Part shown: in pieces, positions 24,375-32,927 of the stretch
How positions within the stretch are numbered: position 1 is the first letter of the stretch
Layout of the letters: every line of letters begins with the position of its first letter
Assembly: GCF_003148665.1 (NCBI RefSeq)
Contig: NZ_QGGQ01000003.1
Span: 1-64,000, forward strand
Direction: 5' to 3'
DNA length: 64,000 nt
Source of the DNA: Maribacter polysiphoniae
GTDB taxonomy: Bacteria > Bacteroidota > Bacteroidia > Flavobacteriales > Flavobacteriaceae
Notes under the pieces: model-generated
Databases searched by the model: none
What the model was told of the DNA's origin: nothing
What the model saw: only the letters and a program-made list of their open reading frames with translations
Position numbers and translations under genes: made by a program

Positions 24375-25685
24375 TTGAAAACACTTGATAAGATTCCCAC
24401 AGGAAAGATAGAGCGAGCTGGTAAACTGGTGAAGACCGGAGTAAGGATAGGTGGTAATTATGCCAAATATTACGGTAAAAAGTTGGTTAACCCTGACCAT
24501 AGTAAGGATGAGCTTAATGAGGATAATGCCGGGGATATTTACGACGGACTAAAAAGTCTAAAGGGTAGTGCCTTAAAAGTTGCCCAAATGTTGAGCATGG
24601 AGAAAAACCTGCTACCACGAGCCTATGTGGAAAAGTTTTCACTTTCCCAATTTTCTGTCCCTCCTTTGTCGGCCCCATTAGTGCGTAAAACCTTTAAACA
24701 GTATTTGGGTAAATATCCCGAGGAGATTTTTGATACATTTGATCGGGACTCTATCAATGCGGCCAGTATAGGACAGGTACACAAAGCAACCAAAGACGGG
24801 AAGGAATTGGCTGTGAAAATCCAATATCCGGGTGTTGCGGAGAGTATTAGCAGTGATTTGGCCTTGGTGAAACCCATCGCCATCCGTATGTTCAATATGC
24901 AGGGAAAGGATTCTGATAAATATTTTAAGGAAGTCGAGGATAAATTGGTTGAGGAAACTGATTACATACTCGAATTGCAACAAAGTATAGGGATAACCGA
25001 ATCTTGTGCCGTTATACCCAATCTGGAATTTCCAAAATATTATAAAGACCTTTCCAGTGATCGTATTATCACCATGGATTGGATGCATGGGCAGCATTTG
25101 AGCGAGTTTGCCAAGACTGATTTTACTCGGGAACAAGGCGATAAACTTGGACAGACCTTATGGGATTTTTATATGTTTCAAATTCATGGGTTACGTAAAG
25201 TACATGCGGATCCCCATCCAGGTAATTTTCTGATTAGTGATAGGGAGACCCTGATTGCTATCGATTTTGGTTGTATCAAGGCTATCCCGGATGAGTTTTA
25301 TGTTCCTTATTTTGAGTTGTCTAAAAAAGAGAGTATTTCCAACGACGCCGTTTTTACCCAGAAGCTTTATGATTTGGAAATATTGACATCGACCGATACT
25401 CCCGAAGAATTCGATTTTTTCAAAGAGCTTTTTAAGGAAATGCTATCATTGTTCACGTCGCCTTTCAATGAAAAGGAATTTGATTTTGGGGCAGATGCAT
25501 TTTGGTCAAGGATAGCGGACTTAAGTCAGCGGTACTCCACAGATCCGCAAATTCGTAAGATGAACGGGAACCGTGGTTCCAAACATTTTCTTTACATGAA
25601 CCGTACATTTTTTGGTCTTTATAACCTACTTCACGATTTAAAAGCAACGGTACAGGTAAATAATTTCAGGGCGTATTTAGGGTAG
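24375..25685 (+). CDS. ABC1/UbiB-like atypical kinase family protein (AarF/COQ8-like)
   Basis: A 436-residue member of the ABC1 family, whose characterised members COQ8 and UbiB are ATPases needed for ubiquinone synthesis; flavobacteria make menaquinone, so the target here must differ. The protein has the alanine-rich loop NAASIGQVHKA (about 128-138), invariant Lys148 in AVKIQYPG, the HADPHPGNFLI catalytic loop (about 278) and the IDFGC metal-binding motif. The N-terminal signature KxGQ reads KVAQ (68-71), with alanine in place of glycine. The only in-frame start near the family N terminus is TTG at 24375. Probably an operon with the TetR-type gene. Confidence 0.9.
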   Translation: MKTLDKIPTGKIERAGKLVKTGVRIGGNYAKYYGKKLVNPDHSKDELNEDNAGDIYDGLKSLKGSALKVAQMLSMEKNLLPRAYVEKFSLSQFSVPPLSAPLVRKTFKQYLGKYPEEIFDTFDRDSINAASIGQVHKATKDGKELAVKIQYPGVAESISSDLALVKPIAIRMFNMQGKDSDKYFKEVEDKLVEETDYILELQQSIGITESCAVIPNLEFPKYYKDLSSDRIITMDWMHGQHLSEFAKTDFTREQGDKLGQTLWDFYMFQIHGLRKVHADPHPGNFLISDRETLIAIDFGCIKAIPDEFYVPYFELSKKESISNDAVFTQKLYDLEILTSTDTPEEFDFFKELFKEMLSLFTSPFNEKEFDFGADAFWSRIADLSQRYSTDPQIRKMNGNRGSKHFLYMNRTFFGLYNLLHDLKATVQVNNFRAYLG

Positions 25686-25805
25686 GTAATACTTTTTTTT
25701 GTTACTTAGGTGTACTTTAATGTTTTGATTTAAAGACGAGCAATCACTACCTTGCAGGCCAATAGATGGTCTAGGTCTATTGTGCAAACTAAAACAGATT
25801 TTAAA

Positions 25806-26813
25806 ATGTATAATTCTAAAATTACGGGCCTTGGGTATTTCGTGCCTGAAAATGTTGTAACCAACGATGATTTGGCTAAAGTGATGGATACCAATGATGA
25901 ATGGATCCAGGAGCGAACCGGGATAAAGGAACGTAGACATGTCATTAAAGGAGAGGATACCACATTAACATTGGGGGTCAAAGCGGCAAAAATTGCCATT
26001 GAAAGAGCGGGTATTGATAAAGATGAAATTGATTTTATTGTTTTTGCAACCCTTAGTCCCGATTATTATTTCCCTGGACCGGGAGTTATGGTTCAACGGG
26101 AACTGGGAATAAAGACTGTGGGGGCTTTGGATGTGAGAAACCAATGTTCGGGTTTTGTATATGCACTTTCCGTAGCAGACCAGTTTATTAAAACAGGGAT
26201 GTACAAAAATGTCTTGGTCATTGGTTCGGAAGTCCATTCGACCGGTCTTGATTTTAGCACACGTGGTAGGGGAGTGACCGTTATTTTTGGTGATGGTGCT
26301 GGAGCTGCGGTTCTTTCAAGGGAAGAGGACAATACAAAAGGAATACTTTCAACCCATTTACATTCCGAAGGGGAGCATGCCGATGAACTTTCCTTGGTTG
26401 CACCGGGAATGGGTAAAAGATGGATTACCGATATTATTAAGGAAAACGATCCAGAAGATATCTCATATTACCCTTATATGAATGGGCAATTTGTATTTAA
26501 AAATGCCGTGGTGCGTTTCAGTGAGGTTATTATGGAAGGATTGAAGGCTAATGGACTTACACAGGAGGATATTGATTTATTGATACCACACCAAGCCAAT
26601 TTAAGGATTTCCCAATTTGTTCAAAGGAAATTCAAATTGAGTGATGATCAAATTTTCAATAACATCATGAAGTATGGAAATACCACTGCGGCTTCGATAC
26701 CGATTGCCTTAACTGAAGCATGGGAGCAAGGGAAGGTTAAAGAAGGTGATTTAGTAGTGCTTGCAGCCTTTGGTAGTGGTTTTACTTGGGGTAGTGTTAT
26801 TATAAGATGGTAG
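25806..26813 (+). CDS. 3-oxoacyl-ACP synthase III family protein (FabH-like)
   Basis: Condenses an acyl-CoA primer with malonyl-ACP, starting fatty acid or related acyl-chain synthesis. I start it at MYNSKITGLGYFVP; the 18 residues upstream in the open frame are not family-like. The 335-residue protein has the full triad: Cys114 in RNQCSGFVYA, His262 in IPHQANLRI and Asn292 in KYGNTTAASIP. It may be the housekeeping FabH or a second, specialised KAS III, since no other fab genes or plsX-rpmF lie nearby. An intrinsic terminator follows, so it is a single-gene unit. Confidence 0.92.
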   Translation: MYNSKITGLGYFVPENVVTNDDLAKVMDTNDEWIQERTGIKERRHVIKGEDTTLTLGVKAAKIAIERAGIDKDEIDFIVFATLSPDYYFPGPGVMVQRELGIKTVGALDVRNQCSGFVYALSVADQFIKTGMYKNVLVIGSEVHSTGLDFSTRGRGVTVIFGDGAGAAVLSREEDNTKGILSTHLHSEGEHADELSLVAPGMGKRWITDIIKENDPEDISYYPYMNGQFVFKNAVVRFSEVIMEGLKANGLTQEDIDLLIPHQANLRISQFVQRKFKLSDDQIFNNIMKYGNTTAASIPIALTEAWEQGKVKEGDLVVLAAFGSGFTWGSVIIRW

Positions 26814-26840
26814 AAATTTCAATCTTCTGTTGAAATATAA

Positions 26841-26869
26841 AACCCTGACGAATTTCGTCAGGGTTTTTT
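26841..26869 (+). terminator. intrinsic terminator of the FabH-like gene
   Basis: AACCCTGACGA (26841-26851), loop ATT, TCGTCAGGGTT (26855-26865), then a T-run. Confidence 0.93.
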
Positions 26870-27043
26870 CTTGGCCAATCTTTCTTGGAACCAACCAACC
26901 ATCATCCCAATAAGTATTGACCAATTTTTTCTAAAACAAGTGCTTTCGAAAATCGAAATCTTTCAAGAGCCCCTGCATAAGGTGTCCTGTATGTATTAGA
27001 CGTAAAAGAATTGCGATTGTTACGGTTAATTACAACTTTAACT
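26870..27043. other. gene-free stretch after the FabH terminator
   Basis: No coding frame of credible composition on either strand. One perfect small palindrome TTTCGA-AAA-TCGAAA lies at 26944-26958. Nothing else recognisable. Confidence 0.4.
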
Positions 27044-27074
27044 TTCTTTTATTAAAACATATCGAATAAAAGAA
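27044..27074. promoter_or_regulatory. 10-bp inverted repeat directly above a predicted promoter
   Basis: TTCTTTTATT (27044-27053) and AATAAAAGAA (27065-27074) are perfect mirror arms around 11 bases. A promoter (TTG 27077-27079, TAAGTTTG 27097-27104) begins three bases later. Could be an operator or an upstream AT-rich element. Confidence 0.4.
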
Positions 27075-27076
27075 TA

Positions 27077-27104
27077 TTGAAATTCACCGAGTACTTTAAG
27101 TTTG
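27077..27104 (+). promoter_or_regulatory. promoter of a putative short transcript
   Basis: TTG at 27077-27079 and full-consensus TAAGTTTG at 27097-27104, 17 bases apart. The only thing downstream before a terminator-like hairpin is about 60 bases without an open frame. Confidence 0.5.
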
Positions 27105-27109
27105 CTTTT

Positions 27110-27169
27110 TTGGTGGATCCGTTGTGGGGTATAAATACAAAACCCTGACGTTTCCGCCAGGGTTTCTTT
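27110..27169 (+). ncRNA. putative short RNA of about 60 nt ending in a terminator hairpin
   Basis: From the start point predicted by the promoter at 27077-27104 to the T-rich end at 27169. No start codon with a following frame is present. The final hairpin is AACCCTG...CAGGGTT. Inference only; its existence needs expression data. Confidence 0.3.
27141..27169 (+). terminator. terminator-like hairpin without an upstream gene
   Basis: AACCCTG (27141-27147) and CAGGGTT (27158-27164) with an A-C mismatch and a CG/CG pair inside, followed by TCTTTC. The stem sequence is nearly the same as that of the FabH terminator 300 bases upstream. Confidence 0.6.
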
Positions 27170-27271
27170 CGCTGATATGCTATACTAAACACTAACCATT
27201 AACTATAAACATATAGCTTCATCAACGACCTTATATTTCTTGCAGTATGGAATTGTATTGTTGATTAGACG

Positions 27272-27279
27272 TACTTTTG
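27272..27279 (+). promoter_or_regulatory. -7 promoter element of the CoA-binding protein gene
   Basis: TACTTTTG, full consensus, with a TTG at 27253-27255 (16-base spacing). The ATG follows at 27314. Confidence 0.5.
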
Positions 27280-27313
27280 TTCAAAAAGTTACAGAACTAA
27301 ACACTTTTAACAT

Positions 27314-27673
27314 ATGAAAGACACACTTGTTATTGGGGCTTCTTTAAAACCAGATCGTTACAGCAACATTGCGGTAAGGCGTCTGGTAGACAAGGATATT
27401 GCCACCAAGGCATTCGGATTACAAGTAGGGGTAATTCACGAGGTGCAAATTAATACCAATTTAAATGATATCCAAAATATACACACGATTACTTTATATT
27501 TAAACCCAAAAAGGCAAAAAGCCTATTATAATGAAATCATTGCCCTACAACCATCAAGGGTAATTTTTAACCCAGGAACGGAAAACCCTGAGTTCTATGT
27601 ATTACTTAGGAAAAACAAGATTGAGGTTGTCGAGGCTTGTACTTTGGTTCTTTTGGCAACCGATCAGTATTGA
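27314..27673 (+). CDS. CoA-binding domain protein (YccU-like)
   Basis: A 119-residue single-domain Rossmann protein of the CoA_binding_2 family. The nucleotide-binding start VIGASLKPDRYSNIAVRRL and the later FNPGTENPEF motif are typical (the usual signature is GASxxPxRxSxxA and PGxxN). Family members resemble the CoA-binding domain of succinyl-CoA synthetase but lack the catalytic partner; their role is not known. It stands alone between two terminated units. Confidence 0.9.
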   Translation: MKDTLVIGASLKPDRYSNIAVRRLVDKDIATKAFGLQVGVIHEVQINTNLNDIQNIHTITLYLNPKRQKAYYNEIIALQPSRVIFNPGTENPEFYVLLRKNKIEVVEACTLVLLATDQY

Positions 27674-27834
27674 TGGCTTAAAGGGGCCTGGTTGTTACCT
27701 TCCTTTTAATTGTAGGAATCATTGAAAATGAATCTTTTTTTTCAAAAAAAGGGGAAAATAATTCGGGTGAAATAAAATTATACCACAGTAGAACGATAGT
27801 TTTTACCTTTTTCGAGGGAAATCGGGTGGTTTTT

Positions 27835-29292
27835 TTATTTCTTCCGAATCAACAACAAACCGATAAAAGTAATGAGTCCGTTTAAGGGTAGTAGTTCATA
27901 TCCAAAAACATAACCGCTTAAATTTTCAGGGGGTAGTTTGCCTAAAATGTAGCAAATCGATACGGATACCAAAGCTACGATCCAAACGTACTTATCCTTT
28001 ATTTGATAATTGGTGAAAATACCAAATGAGAATAATCCCAGTAAGGGGCCATAGGTATACGAGGCGACTTGTAATAATCCGTCTATGACATTGGTATCCA
28101 GGATGTGCTTAAAGGCGATAACCACAAGAATCAATAATATGCTCATCCCGATATGTGTCATTTTCCGTATTCTCTTCTGATGGTTTTCCGGTTTTTTGCC
28201 GATACCCAGAAAGTCAACACAAAAAGAGGTGGTCAAAGAGGTCAATGCACTATCGGCGCTACTATAGGCAGCGGCAATAAGACCAAGTATGAAAGTAATG
28301 CCCACAATCATTCCAAGACCACTGTTTAGGGCGATTTCAGGGAATAAAAGGTCGGGTTTGGCCTTGCCGTCCATCATGGGAATGGCAATTTGGAATTTGT
28401 CGGCATAAATGAACAATAAAGCCCCTAATAGCATAAAAATAAAAGTAACCACCACCAATACCAAACTAAAGCTAACCATGTTCTTTTGTGAGTCCTTCAA
28501 AGTTTTACAGGTCAGGTTTTTCTGCATCATATCCTGATCTAACCCTGTCATGCAAATCGTTATGAACATGCCTCCTAAAAATGATTTCACTAAATGGTTC
28601 TTGTCCATTAAATCATTAAGGAATAAGGTTTTACTATACTTTTCGAGTTCTGAGGAGGCCAGGAAATCCATAAAATCCCAATTCAATTGTTGCAGGATAA
28701 AATAGATGGACAAGCCAACGGATACCAGCATAAACAAGGTTTGTAAGGTATCGGTCCAAACAATCGTTTTTATGCCTCCCCGGAAGGTGTATATCCAGAT
28801 GAGTAATACGGAAAGTGTAACGGTAAGTTCAAAAGGAACGTTCCATGTATCGAAAACGAATTGCTGTAAAACAATGGCCACTAAAAATAACCTAAAGGCC
28901 GCCCCTAAAACACGTGAAATAAAAAATGAAATGGCGCCTACTTTATAACTTACAAAGCCAAAACGATTATCAAGGTATTCATAAATTGAGGTGACATTTT
29001 GTTTGTAATAGATGGGTAAAAGGACATAGGCCACGACCAAATACCCCAATGAATACCCAAAGACGACTTGCATATAACTGAATTCGGAGGCTTCTACCCA
29101 ACCCGGTACCGAAATAAAGGTGACGCCCGAAAGTGATGCCCCGACCATGCCGAAGGCCACCAAATACCAAGGCGATTGTTTGCCTGCCTTAAAGAAATCT
29201 ACATTGGAATCATTTTTTCCCGTAAAATGGGAAATCAATAAAAGTACAATGAAATAGGCTCCGATCAGAAGTAAAATATGGGTAGCGGTCAT
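27835..29292 (-). CDS. sodium:solute symporter family protein
   Basis: A 485-residue membrane transporter of the SSS family with about 13 transmembrane helices covering the whole protein. Family marks are [18 protein letters not shown] near residue 50, which includes part of the sodium site; [11 protein letters not shown] in helix 4; and [18 protein letters not shown] near residue 340, where the paired serines belong to the second sodium site. The substrate (sugar, proline, sialic acid or another compound) cannot be read from the sequence. It is divergent from recR, with back-to-back -7 elements in a 58-base gap. Confidence 0.92.
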   Translation of the reverse strand: MTATHILLLIGAYFIVLLLISHFTGKNDSNVDFFKAGKQSPWYLVAFGMVGASLSGVTFISVPGWVEASEFSYMQVVFGYSLGYLVVAYVLLPIYYKQNVTSIYEYLDNRFGFVSYKVGAISFFISRVLGAAFRLFLVAIVLQQFVFDTWNVPFELTVTLSVLLIWIYTFRGGIKTIVWTDTLQTLFMLVSVGLSIYFILQQLNWDFMDFLASSELEKYSKTLFLNDLMDKNHLVKSFLGGMFITICMTGLDQDMMQKNLTCKTLKDSQKNMVSFSLVLVVVTFIFMLLGALLFIYADKFQIAIPMMDGKAKPDLLFPEIALNSGLGMIVGITFILGLIAAAYSSADSALTSLTTSFCVDFLGIGKKPENHQKRIRKMTHIGMSILLILVVIAFKHILDTNVIDGLLQVASYTYGPLLGLFSFGIFTNYQIKDKYVWIVALVSVSICYILGKLPPENLSGYVFGYELLPLNGLITFIGLLLIRKK

Positions 29293-29324
29293 ATAAATTA
29301 ATTTCTAGCGAAAATTACAAAAAG

Positions 29325-29332
29325 CAAAAATA
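29325..29332 (-). promoter_or_regulatory. -7 promoter element of the symporter gene
   Basis: Minus-strand TATTTTTG, full consensus, 32 bases above the symporter start. It ends five bases from the recR -7 element on the other strand. Confidence 0.5.
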
Positions 29333-29337
29333 GTATG

Positions 29338-29345
29338 TAATTTTG
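29338..29345 (+). promoter_or_regulatory. -7 promoter element of recR, five bases before the ATG
   Basis: TAATTTTG, full consensus. With the ATG at 29351 a transcript from it would be leaderless or nearly so. Confidence 0.5.
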
Positions 29346-29350
29346 TTGTT

Positions 29351-29971
29351 ATGGATTTTTCGTCAAAACTTTTGGAGAACGCTGTACATGAAATGTCACA
29401 ATTACCAGGTATTGGGAAGCGGACCGCATTGCGATTGGTTCTTCATCTTTTGAAACAACCCAATGGCCAAACCATGCGTTTGGCTTCAGCATTGGAAGAT
29501 CTTAGGAATTCGGTCAAGTTTTGTTCGCAATGTCATAATATTTCCGATGTTGAGATTTGTGAAATATGCGCCAATCCGAAACGTGATGAAAGTTTGGTCT
29601 GCGTTGTAGAGGATATAAGGGATGTTATGGCGATTGAAAATACGGGGCAATTCAACGGTCGTTATCATGTATTGGGAGGGAAGATTTCCCCTATGGAAGG
29701 TGTTGGTCCCCAAGAGCTGACCATTACATCATTGGTCAATAAGGCAAAGGAGGGAAGGATAAAGGAGTTGATATTTGCCTTGAGTTCAACAATGGAGGGG
29801 GATACGACCAATTTCTATATTTATAAACAGTTAGAAGGGTTGCAGATTAAAACATCGACCATTGCCCGCGGTATTTCTGTAGGTGATGAGTTGGAGTATG
29901 CCGATGAGGTAACCTTAGGACGTAGTATTTTAAATAGAATTCCTTTTGAGAATTCGTTGAAAACAAATTAG
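29351..29971 (+). CDS. recR: recombination mediator RecR
   Basis: Acts with RecO (and RecF) to load RecA on SSB-covered single-stranded DNA. 206 residues, the family size. An N-terminal helix-hairpin-helix region ([19 protein letters not shown]) is followed by a four-cysteine zinc finger [16 protein letters not shown] (57-72) and a Toprim domain starting [14 protein letters not shown], with the Walker B-like [16 protein letters not shown] loop. The C-terminal [16 protein letters not shown] is typical. All features are intact. Confidence 0.97.
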   Translation: MDFSSKLLENAVHEMSQLPGIGKRTALRLVLHLLKQPNGQTMRLASALEDLRNSVKFCSQCHNISDVEICEICANPKRDESLVCVVEDIRDVMAIENTGQFNGRYHVLGGKISPMEGVGPQELTITSLVNKAKEGRIKELIFALSSTMEGDTTNFYIYKQLEGLQIKTSTIARGISVGDELEYADEVTLGRSILNRIPFENSLKTN

Positions 29972-30053
29972 CAATACAATTAATGTAGCAATTTGCTTTA
30001 TTTTTTGTTTATTTTGCAAACAATCTATCTAAAAAAGAGTGTAAATTAACAAT

Positions 30054-31403
30054 ATGTCAAAATTTGAGTTGAAATTACCACGTATGGGAGAGAGTGTTGC
30101 CGAGGCAACATTGACATCTTGGTTGAAAGAAGTAGGTGATACTATAGAAATGGATGAAGCCGTTTTTGAAATAGCCACAGACAAGGTAGATTCTGAAGTG
30201 CCAAGTGAAGTTGATGGCGTATTGGTTGAAAAACTGTTCAATGAGGACGATGTCGTAAAAGTTGGGGAAACTGTTGCGATCATAGAGGTTGAGGGGGATA
30301 TGGATGACTCCAGTGACTCCGGTAGTGTAGAGGAAGAGACAGTTGAGGTCCCTTCAGAAGTTGTTGAGGACATCGCGCAAACTGTTGAGAGCGCCAAGGT
30401 GACTGCGGCCAGTACTAAACTGGGGCAGGGTTCTACAGACCGGTTTTATTCCCCTTTGGTTAAAAATATAGCAAAACAGGAAGGTATTTCTTTATCCGAA
30501 TTGGATACCATAGAAGGTACTGGTATGGAAGGAAGGGTTACCAAAAGTGATATTTTGGCATTTGTGGATTCCAGAAATTCCCCTGTAACGGAGCCTTTGG
30601 CGCCTAAGGTGGAAAAACCACAGCCACAGGTCGTCCAAAGTATTCCCGAGCCTAAGGTTGAAAAACAGGCACCGGTGCAGGTTGCTGCTGCAAGTGGGGA
30701 AGAGGTAATGGAAATGTCCCGTATGGGCAAACTCATTGCCAAGCATATGATAGAGAGTGTTTCTACTTCTGCCCATGTACAGAGTTTTATTGAGGTCGAT
30801 GTTACCAATATCGTTAATTGGAGAAATAAAATCAAAGATGCCTTTTATGCATCGGAAGGGGAAAAATTGACGTTTACCCCAATTTTTATGGAGGCGGTAG
30901 CCAAGGCCCTAAAGAAATATCCAATGATGAATATCTCTGTGGAAGGGGAATCGGTAATCAAGAAGAAAAACATCAATATTGGTATGGCCGCAGCCTTGCC
31001 CGATGGCAATCTAATTGTTCCGGTTATTAAGAATGCCGACCAGTTGAACCTCGTGGGTATGACCAAAGTGGTCAATGACCTTGCAGATCGCTCAAGGAAG
31101 AATCAATTAAAACCCGACGAAGTGCAGGGAGGTACATATACCGTTACCAATGTGGGTACTTTTGGCAGTGTCTTTGGCACGCCAATTATTAATCAACCCC
31201 AAGTAGGCATACTCGCGTTGGGCGCTATTCGAAAAATTCCTGCGGTCATCGAAACCAGTGAAGGTGATTTTATCGGGGTCCGTAGTAAAATGTATTTGTC
31301 ACACAGTTATGATCACAGGGTAGTGAATGGGGCTTTGGGCAGTATGTTCGCTAAGGCGGTAGCCGACTATTTGGAGGCTTGGGACGTAAATCGGGAGATT
31401 TAG
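30054..31403 (+). CDS. dihydrolipoamide acyltransferase (E2) of a 2-oxoacid dehydrogenase complex
   Basis: Transfers acyl groups from a lipoyl arm to CoA. 449 residues: one lipoyl domain with the modified lysine Lys44 in ATDKVDSE; an acidic/Ala-Pro linker; a peripheral-subunit-binding domain (about 131-165, SPLVKNIAKQEGISLSELDT then GTGMEGRVTKSDI); a second proline-rich linker; and the catalytic domain (about 220-449) with HSYDHRVVNGALG near the end. Overall it looks like the branched-chain or oxoglutarate type more than pyruvate E2, but I cannot decide. E1 and E3 genes are not adjacent, as is usual in flavobacteria. Confidence 0.92.
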   Translation: MSKFELKLPRMGESVAEATLTSWLKEVGDTIEMDEAVFEIATDKVDSEVPSEVDGVLVEKLFNEDDVVKVGETVAIIEVEGDMDDSSDSGSVEEETVEVPSEVVEDIAQTVESAKVTAASTKLGQGSTDRFYSPLVKNIAKQEGISLSELDTIEGTGMEGRVTKSDILAFVDSRNSPVTEPLAPKVEKPQPQVVQSIPEPKVEKQAPVQVAAASGEEVMEMSRMGKLIAKHMIESVSTSAHVQSFIEVDVTNIVNWRNKIKDAFYASEGEKLTFTPIFMEAVAKALKKYPMMNISVEGESVIKKKNINIGMAAALPDGNLIVPVIKNADQLNLVGMTKVVNDLADRSRKNQLKPDEVQGGTYTVTNVGTFGSVFGTPIINQPQVGILALGAIRKIPAVIETSEGDFIGVRSKMYLSHSYDHRVVNGALGSMFAKAVADYLEAWDVNREI

Positions 31404-31417
31404 GGTTCGGGGTTTAT

Positions 31418-32881
31418 TCAAGGATTTACTATTTTTTTTCCTGTTGCATTCAATTTTATAGAGGTGTCGAAAACAAACTTTTGCGGTATTTTGAACATAG
31501 AGAGTTTTTTTGCACAGGTGTTTAAAACCTTATCTTTCATAAGTTTCTGGTCAACTTTGTTTTGGGTGGTAATAACCACTTTGATTGCCTCACCTAAAAT
31601 TTCATCAGGAATGCCGGATACCGTACAATCGACTACTTCCGGAAGAGATAGGATAACCTCTTCAATCTCTTTAGGACTAACTCTTTTGCCTCCGACCTTT
31701 ATTATTTCCTTTTTTCTTGCAACTATGTAAATAAAACCATCCGCATCGACCTTTGCAATATCACCTGTATGAAGCCAGCCGTTCTTGATTGTTTTTAACG
31801 TACTTTCTTCATCCTTATAATAGCCCAACATGATGTTGTCACCTTTCGCTAACAACTCCCCCTCTTCGTTTGTTTTGGCTATTTTTCCTTCATTGTTCAT
31901 AACTTTCAATGAAACTCCGGGAATAGCTTTTCCGATAGACTGTATTTTGTCTTTAAGTAATTTGGGAGGTAAGTAAGACAATCGCGCAGTGGCCTCTGTT
32001 TGTCCATACATCACAAAAAAATCAATTCGAGGAAAGGCATCGATGAATTCTTTTATGAATATGCTATGTAATTTACCACCAGCCTGTGTCACATATCTTA
32101 AATCGGGAAATTCTGAAGTTTTAAAACTCAGTGATTTTTTCAATAAAATTTGAAAATGGCTGGGCACACCTGCAAATCCGGTACATTTGTATTTTTTCAA
32201 ATCGTCAATGACAGAACCTAAGAAAATAAAAGTGTTGTTAAGGACTATTGATCCCCCGACTTTCAAATGGGTATGCATAAGGGAAAGACCGTAACAGTAG
32301 AAAAAAGGTAACACTACACCCACAATATCATCTGAGGTCAATTTTAAATATTGAATAATGGAATCTGTATTGGCCATAATGTTCTTATGGCTTATCATCA
32401 CTCCTTTTGGTTTTCCTGTAGAACCTGAAGTGAAAATGATTTCCCCAATTTTATTGGGGTCAAAATTAAAATTGAAAATTGTGCCGATCTTAAAATCGGC
32501 GGTTTTTGTTAATACATCTTCTTTGATAATACGGACTGACTTTTTAAAAGTAAGTTTTGAAGATAGACTCTTCGCTGCGATTACGATAGGGCTGTCAGTA
32601 GTTTTAACAATATAATCCAGATTTCCCTGTTCTATTGCATAATTCAACGGGATACAGATATTCTCGGATTTTAATATGCCCAAATAGGCAGTGATGAAAA
32701 AAACAGAATTGGGGCAGATAAGGATTATGTTTTTATCCGTGCCTATATGTTCCCTAAGGTAAGCCGCAAATTGTATGCTATTGGTATATAGTTCCTTAAA
32801 TGAGATAGTTTCCTTTGGTCCTAGTACAAAGTCTTTTTCAAGATGTTGTTTATCTTCAAAAAAGTAGTCGAAAATATTCAT
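31418..32881 (-). CDS. AMP-dependent acyl/aminoacyl ligase of the ANL superfamily, last gene of the carrier-protein cluster
   Basis: A 487-residue adenylate-forming enzyme, shorter than typical acyl-CoA synthetases. The ATP P-loop is FTSGSTGKPKGVMISH (about 150-165), the A5-type motif is YGQTEATARLSY (about 293), the hinge region reads HTGDIAKVDADGFIYIVARK, and the C-terminal catalytic lysine is in LNATGKKIVNP. It probably activates an organic or amino acid and loads it on the acyl carrier protein encoded in the same cluster. The substrate is unknown. Lies 46 bases after the NadE-like gene on the minus strand; AT-richer than the surrounding core genes. Confidence 0.88.
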   Translation of the reverse strand: MNIFDYFFEDKQHLEKDFVLGPKETISFKELYTNSIQFAAYLREHIGTDKNIILICPNSVFFITAYLGILKSENICIPLNYAIEQGNLDYIVKTTDSPIVIAAKSLSSKLTFKKSVRIIKEDVLTKTADFKIGTIFNFNFDPNKIGEIIFTSGSTGKPKGVMISHKNIMANTDSIIQYLKLTSDDIVGVVLPFFYCYGLSLMHTHLKVGGSIVLNNTFIFLGSVIDDLKKYKCTGFAGVPSHFQILLKKSLSFKTSEFPDLRYVTQAGGKLHSIFIKEFIDAFPRIDFFVMYGQTEATARLSYLPPKLLKDKIQSIGKAIPGVSLKVMNNEGKIAKTNEEGELLAKGDNIMLGYYKDEESTLKTIKNGWLHTGDIAKVDADGFIYIVARKKEIIKVGGKRVSPKEIEEVILSLPEVVDCTVSGIPDEILGEAIKVVITTQNKVDQKLMKDKVLNTCAKKLSMFKIPQKFVFDTSIKLNATGKKIVNP

Positions 32882-32927
32882 AATCCTTTAGATTAGGTTG
32901 ATCAATCGTAAACCTTGGTTTAAAAAA

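Noticed and set aside
25752-25805. FabH-like start at 25752
   Set aside because: Eighteen extra residues precede the conserved MYNSKITGLGYF start and show no family likeness.
26870-27313. Hidden small protein gene in the 500-base gap after the FabH-like gene
   Set aside because: Start codons are followed by early stops or odd composition on both strands; only promoter, hairpin and palindrome signals remain.
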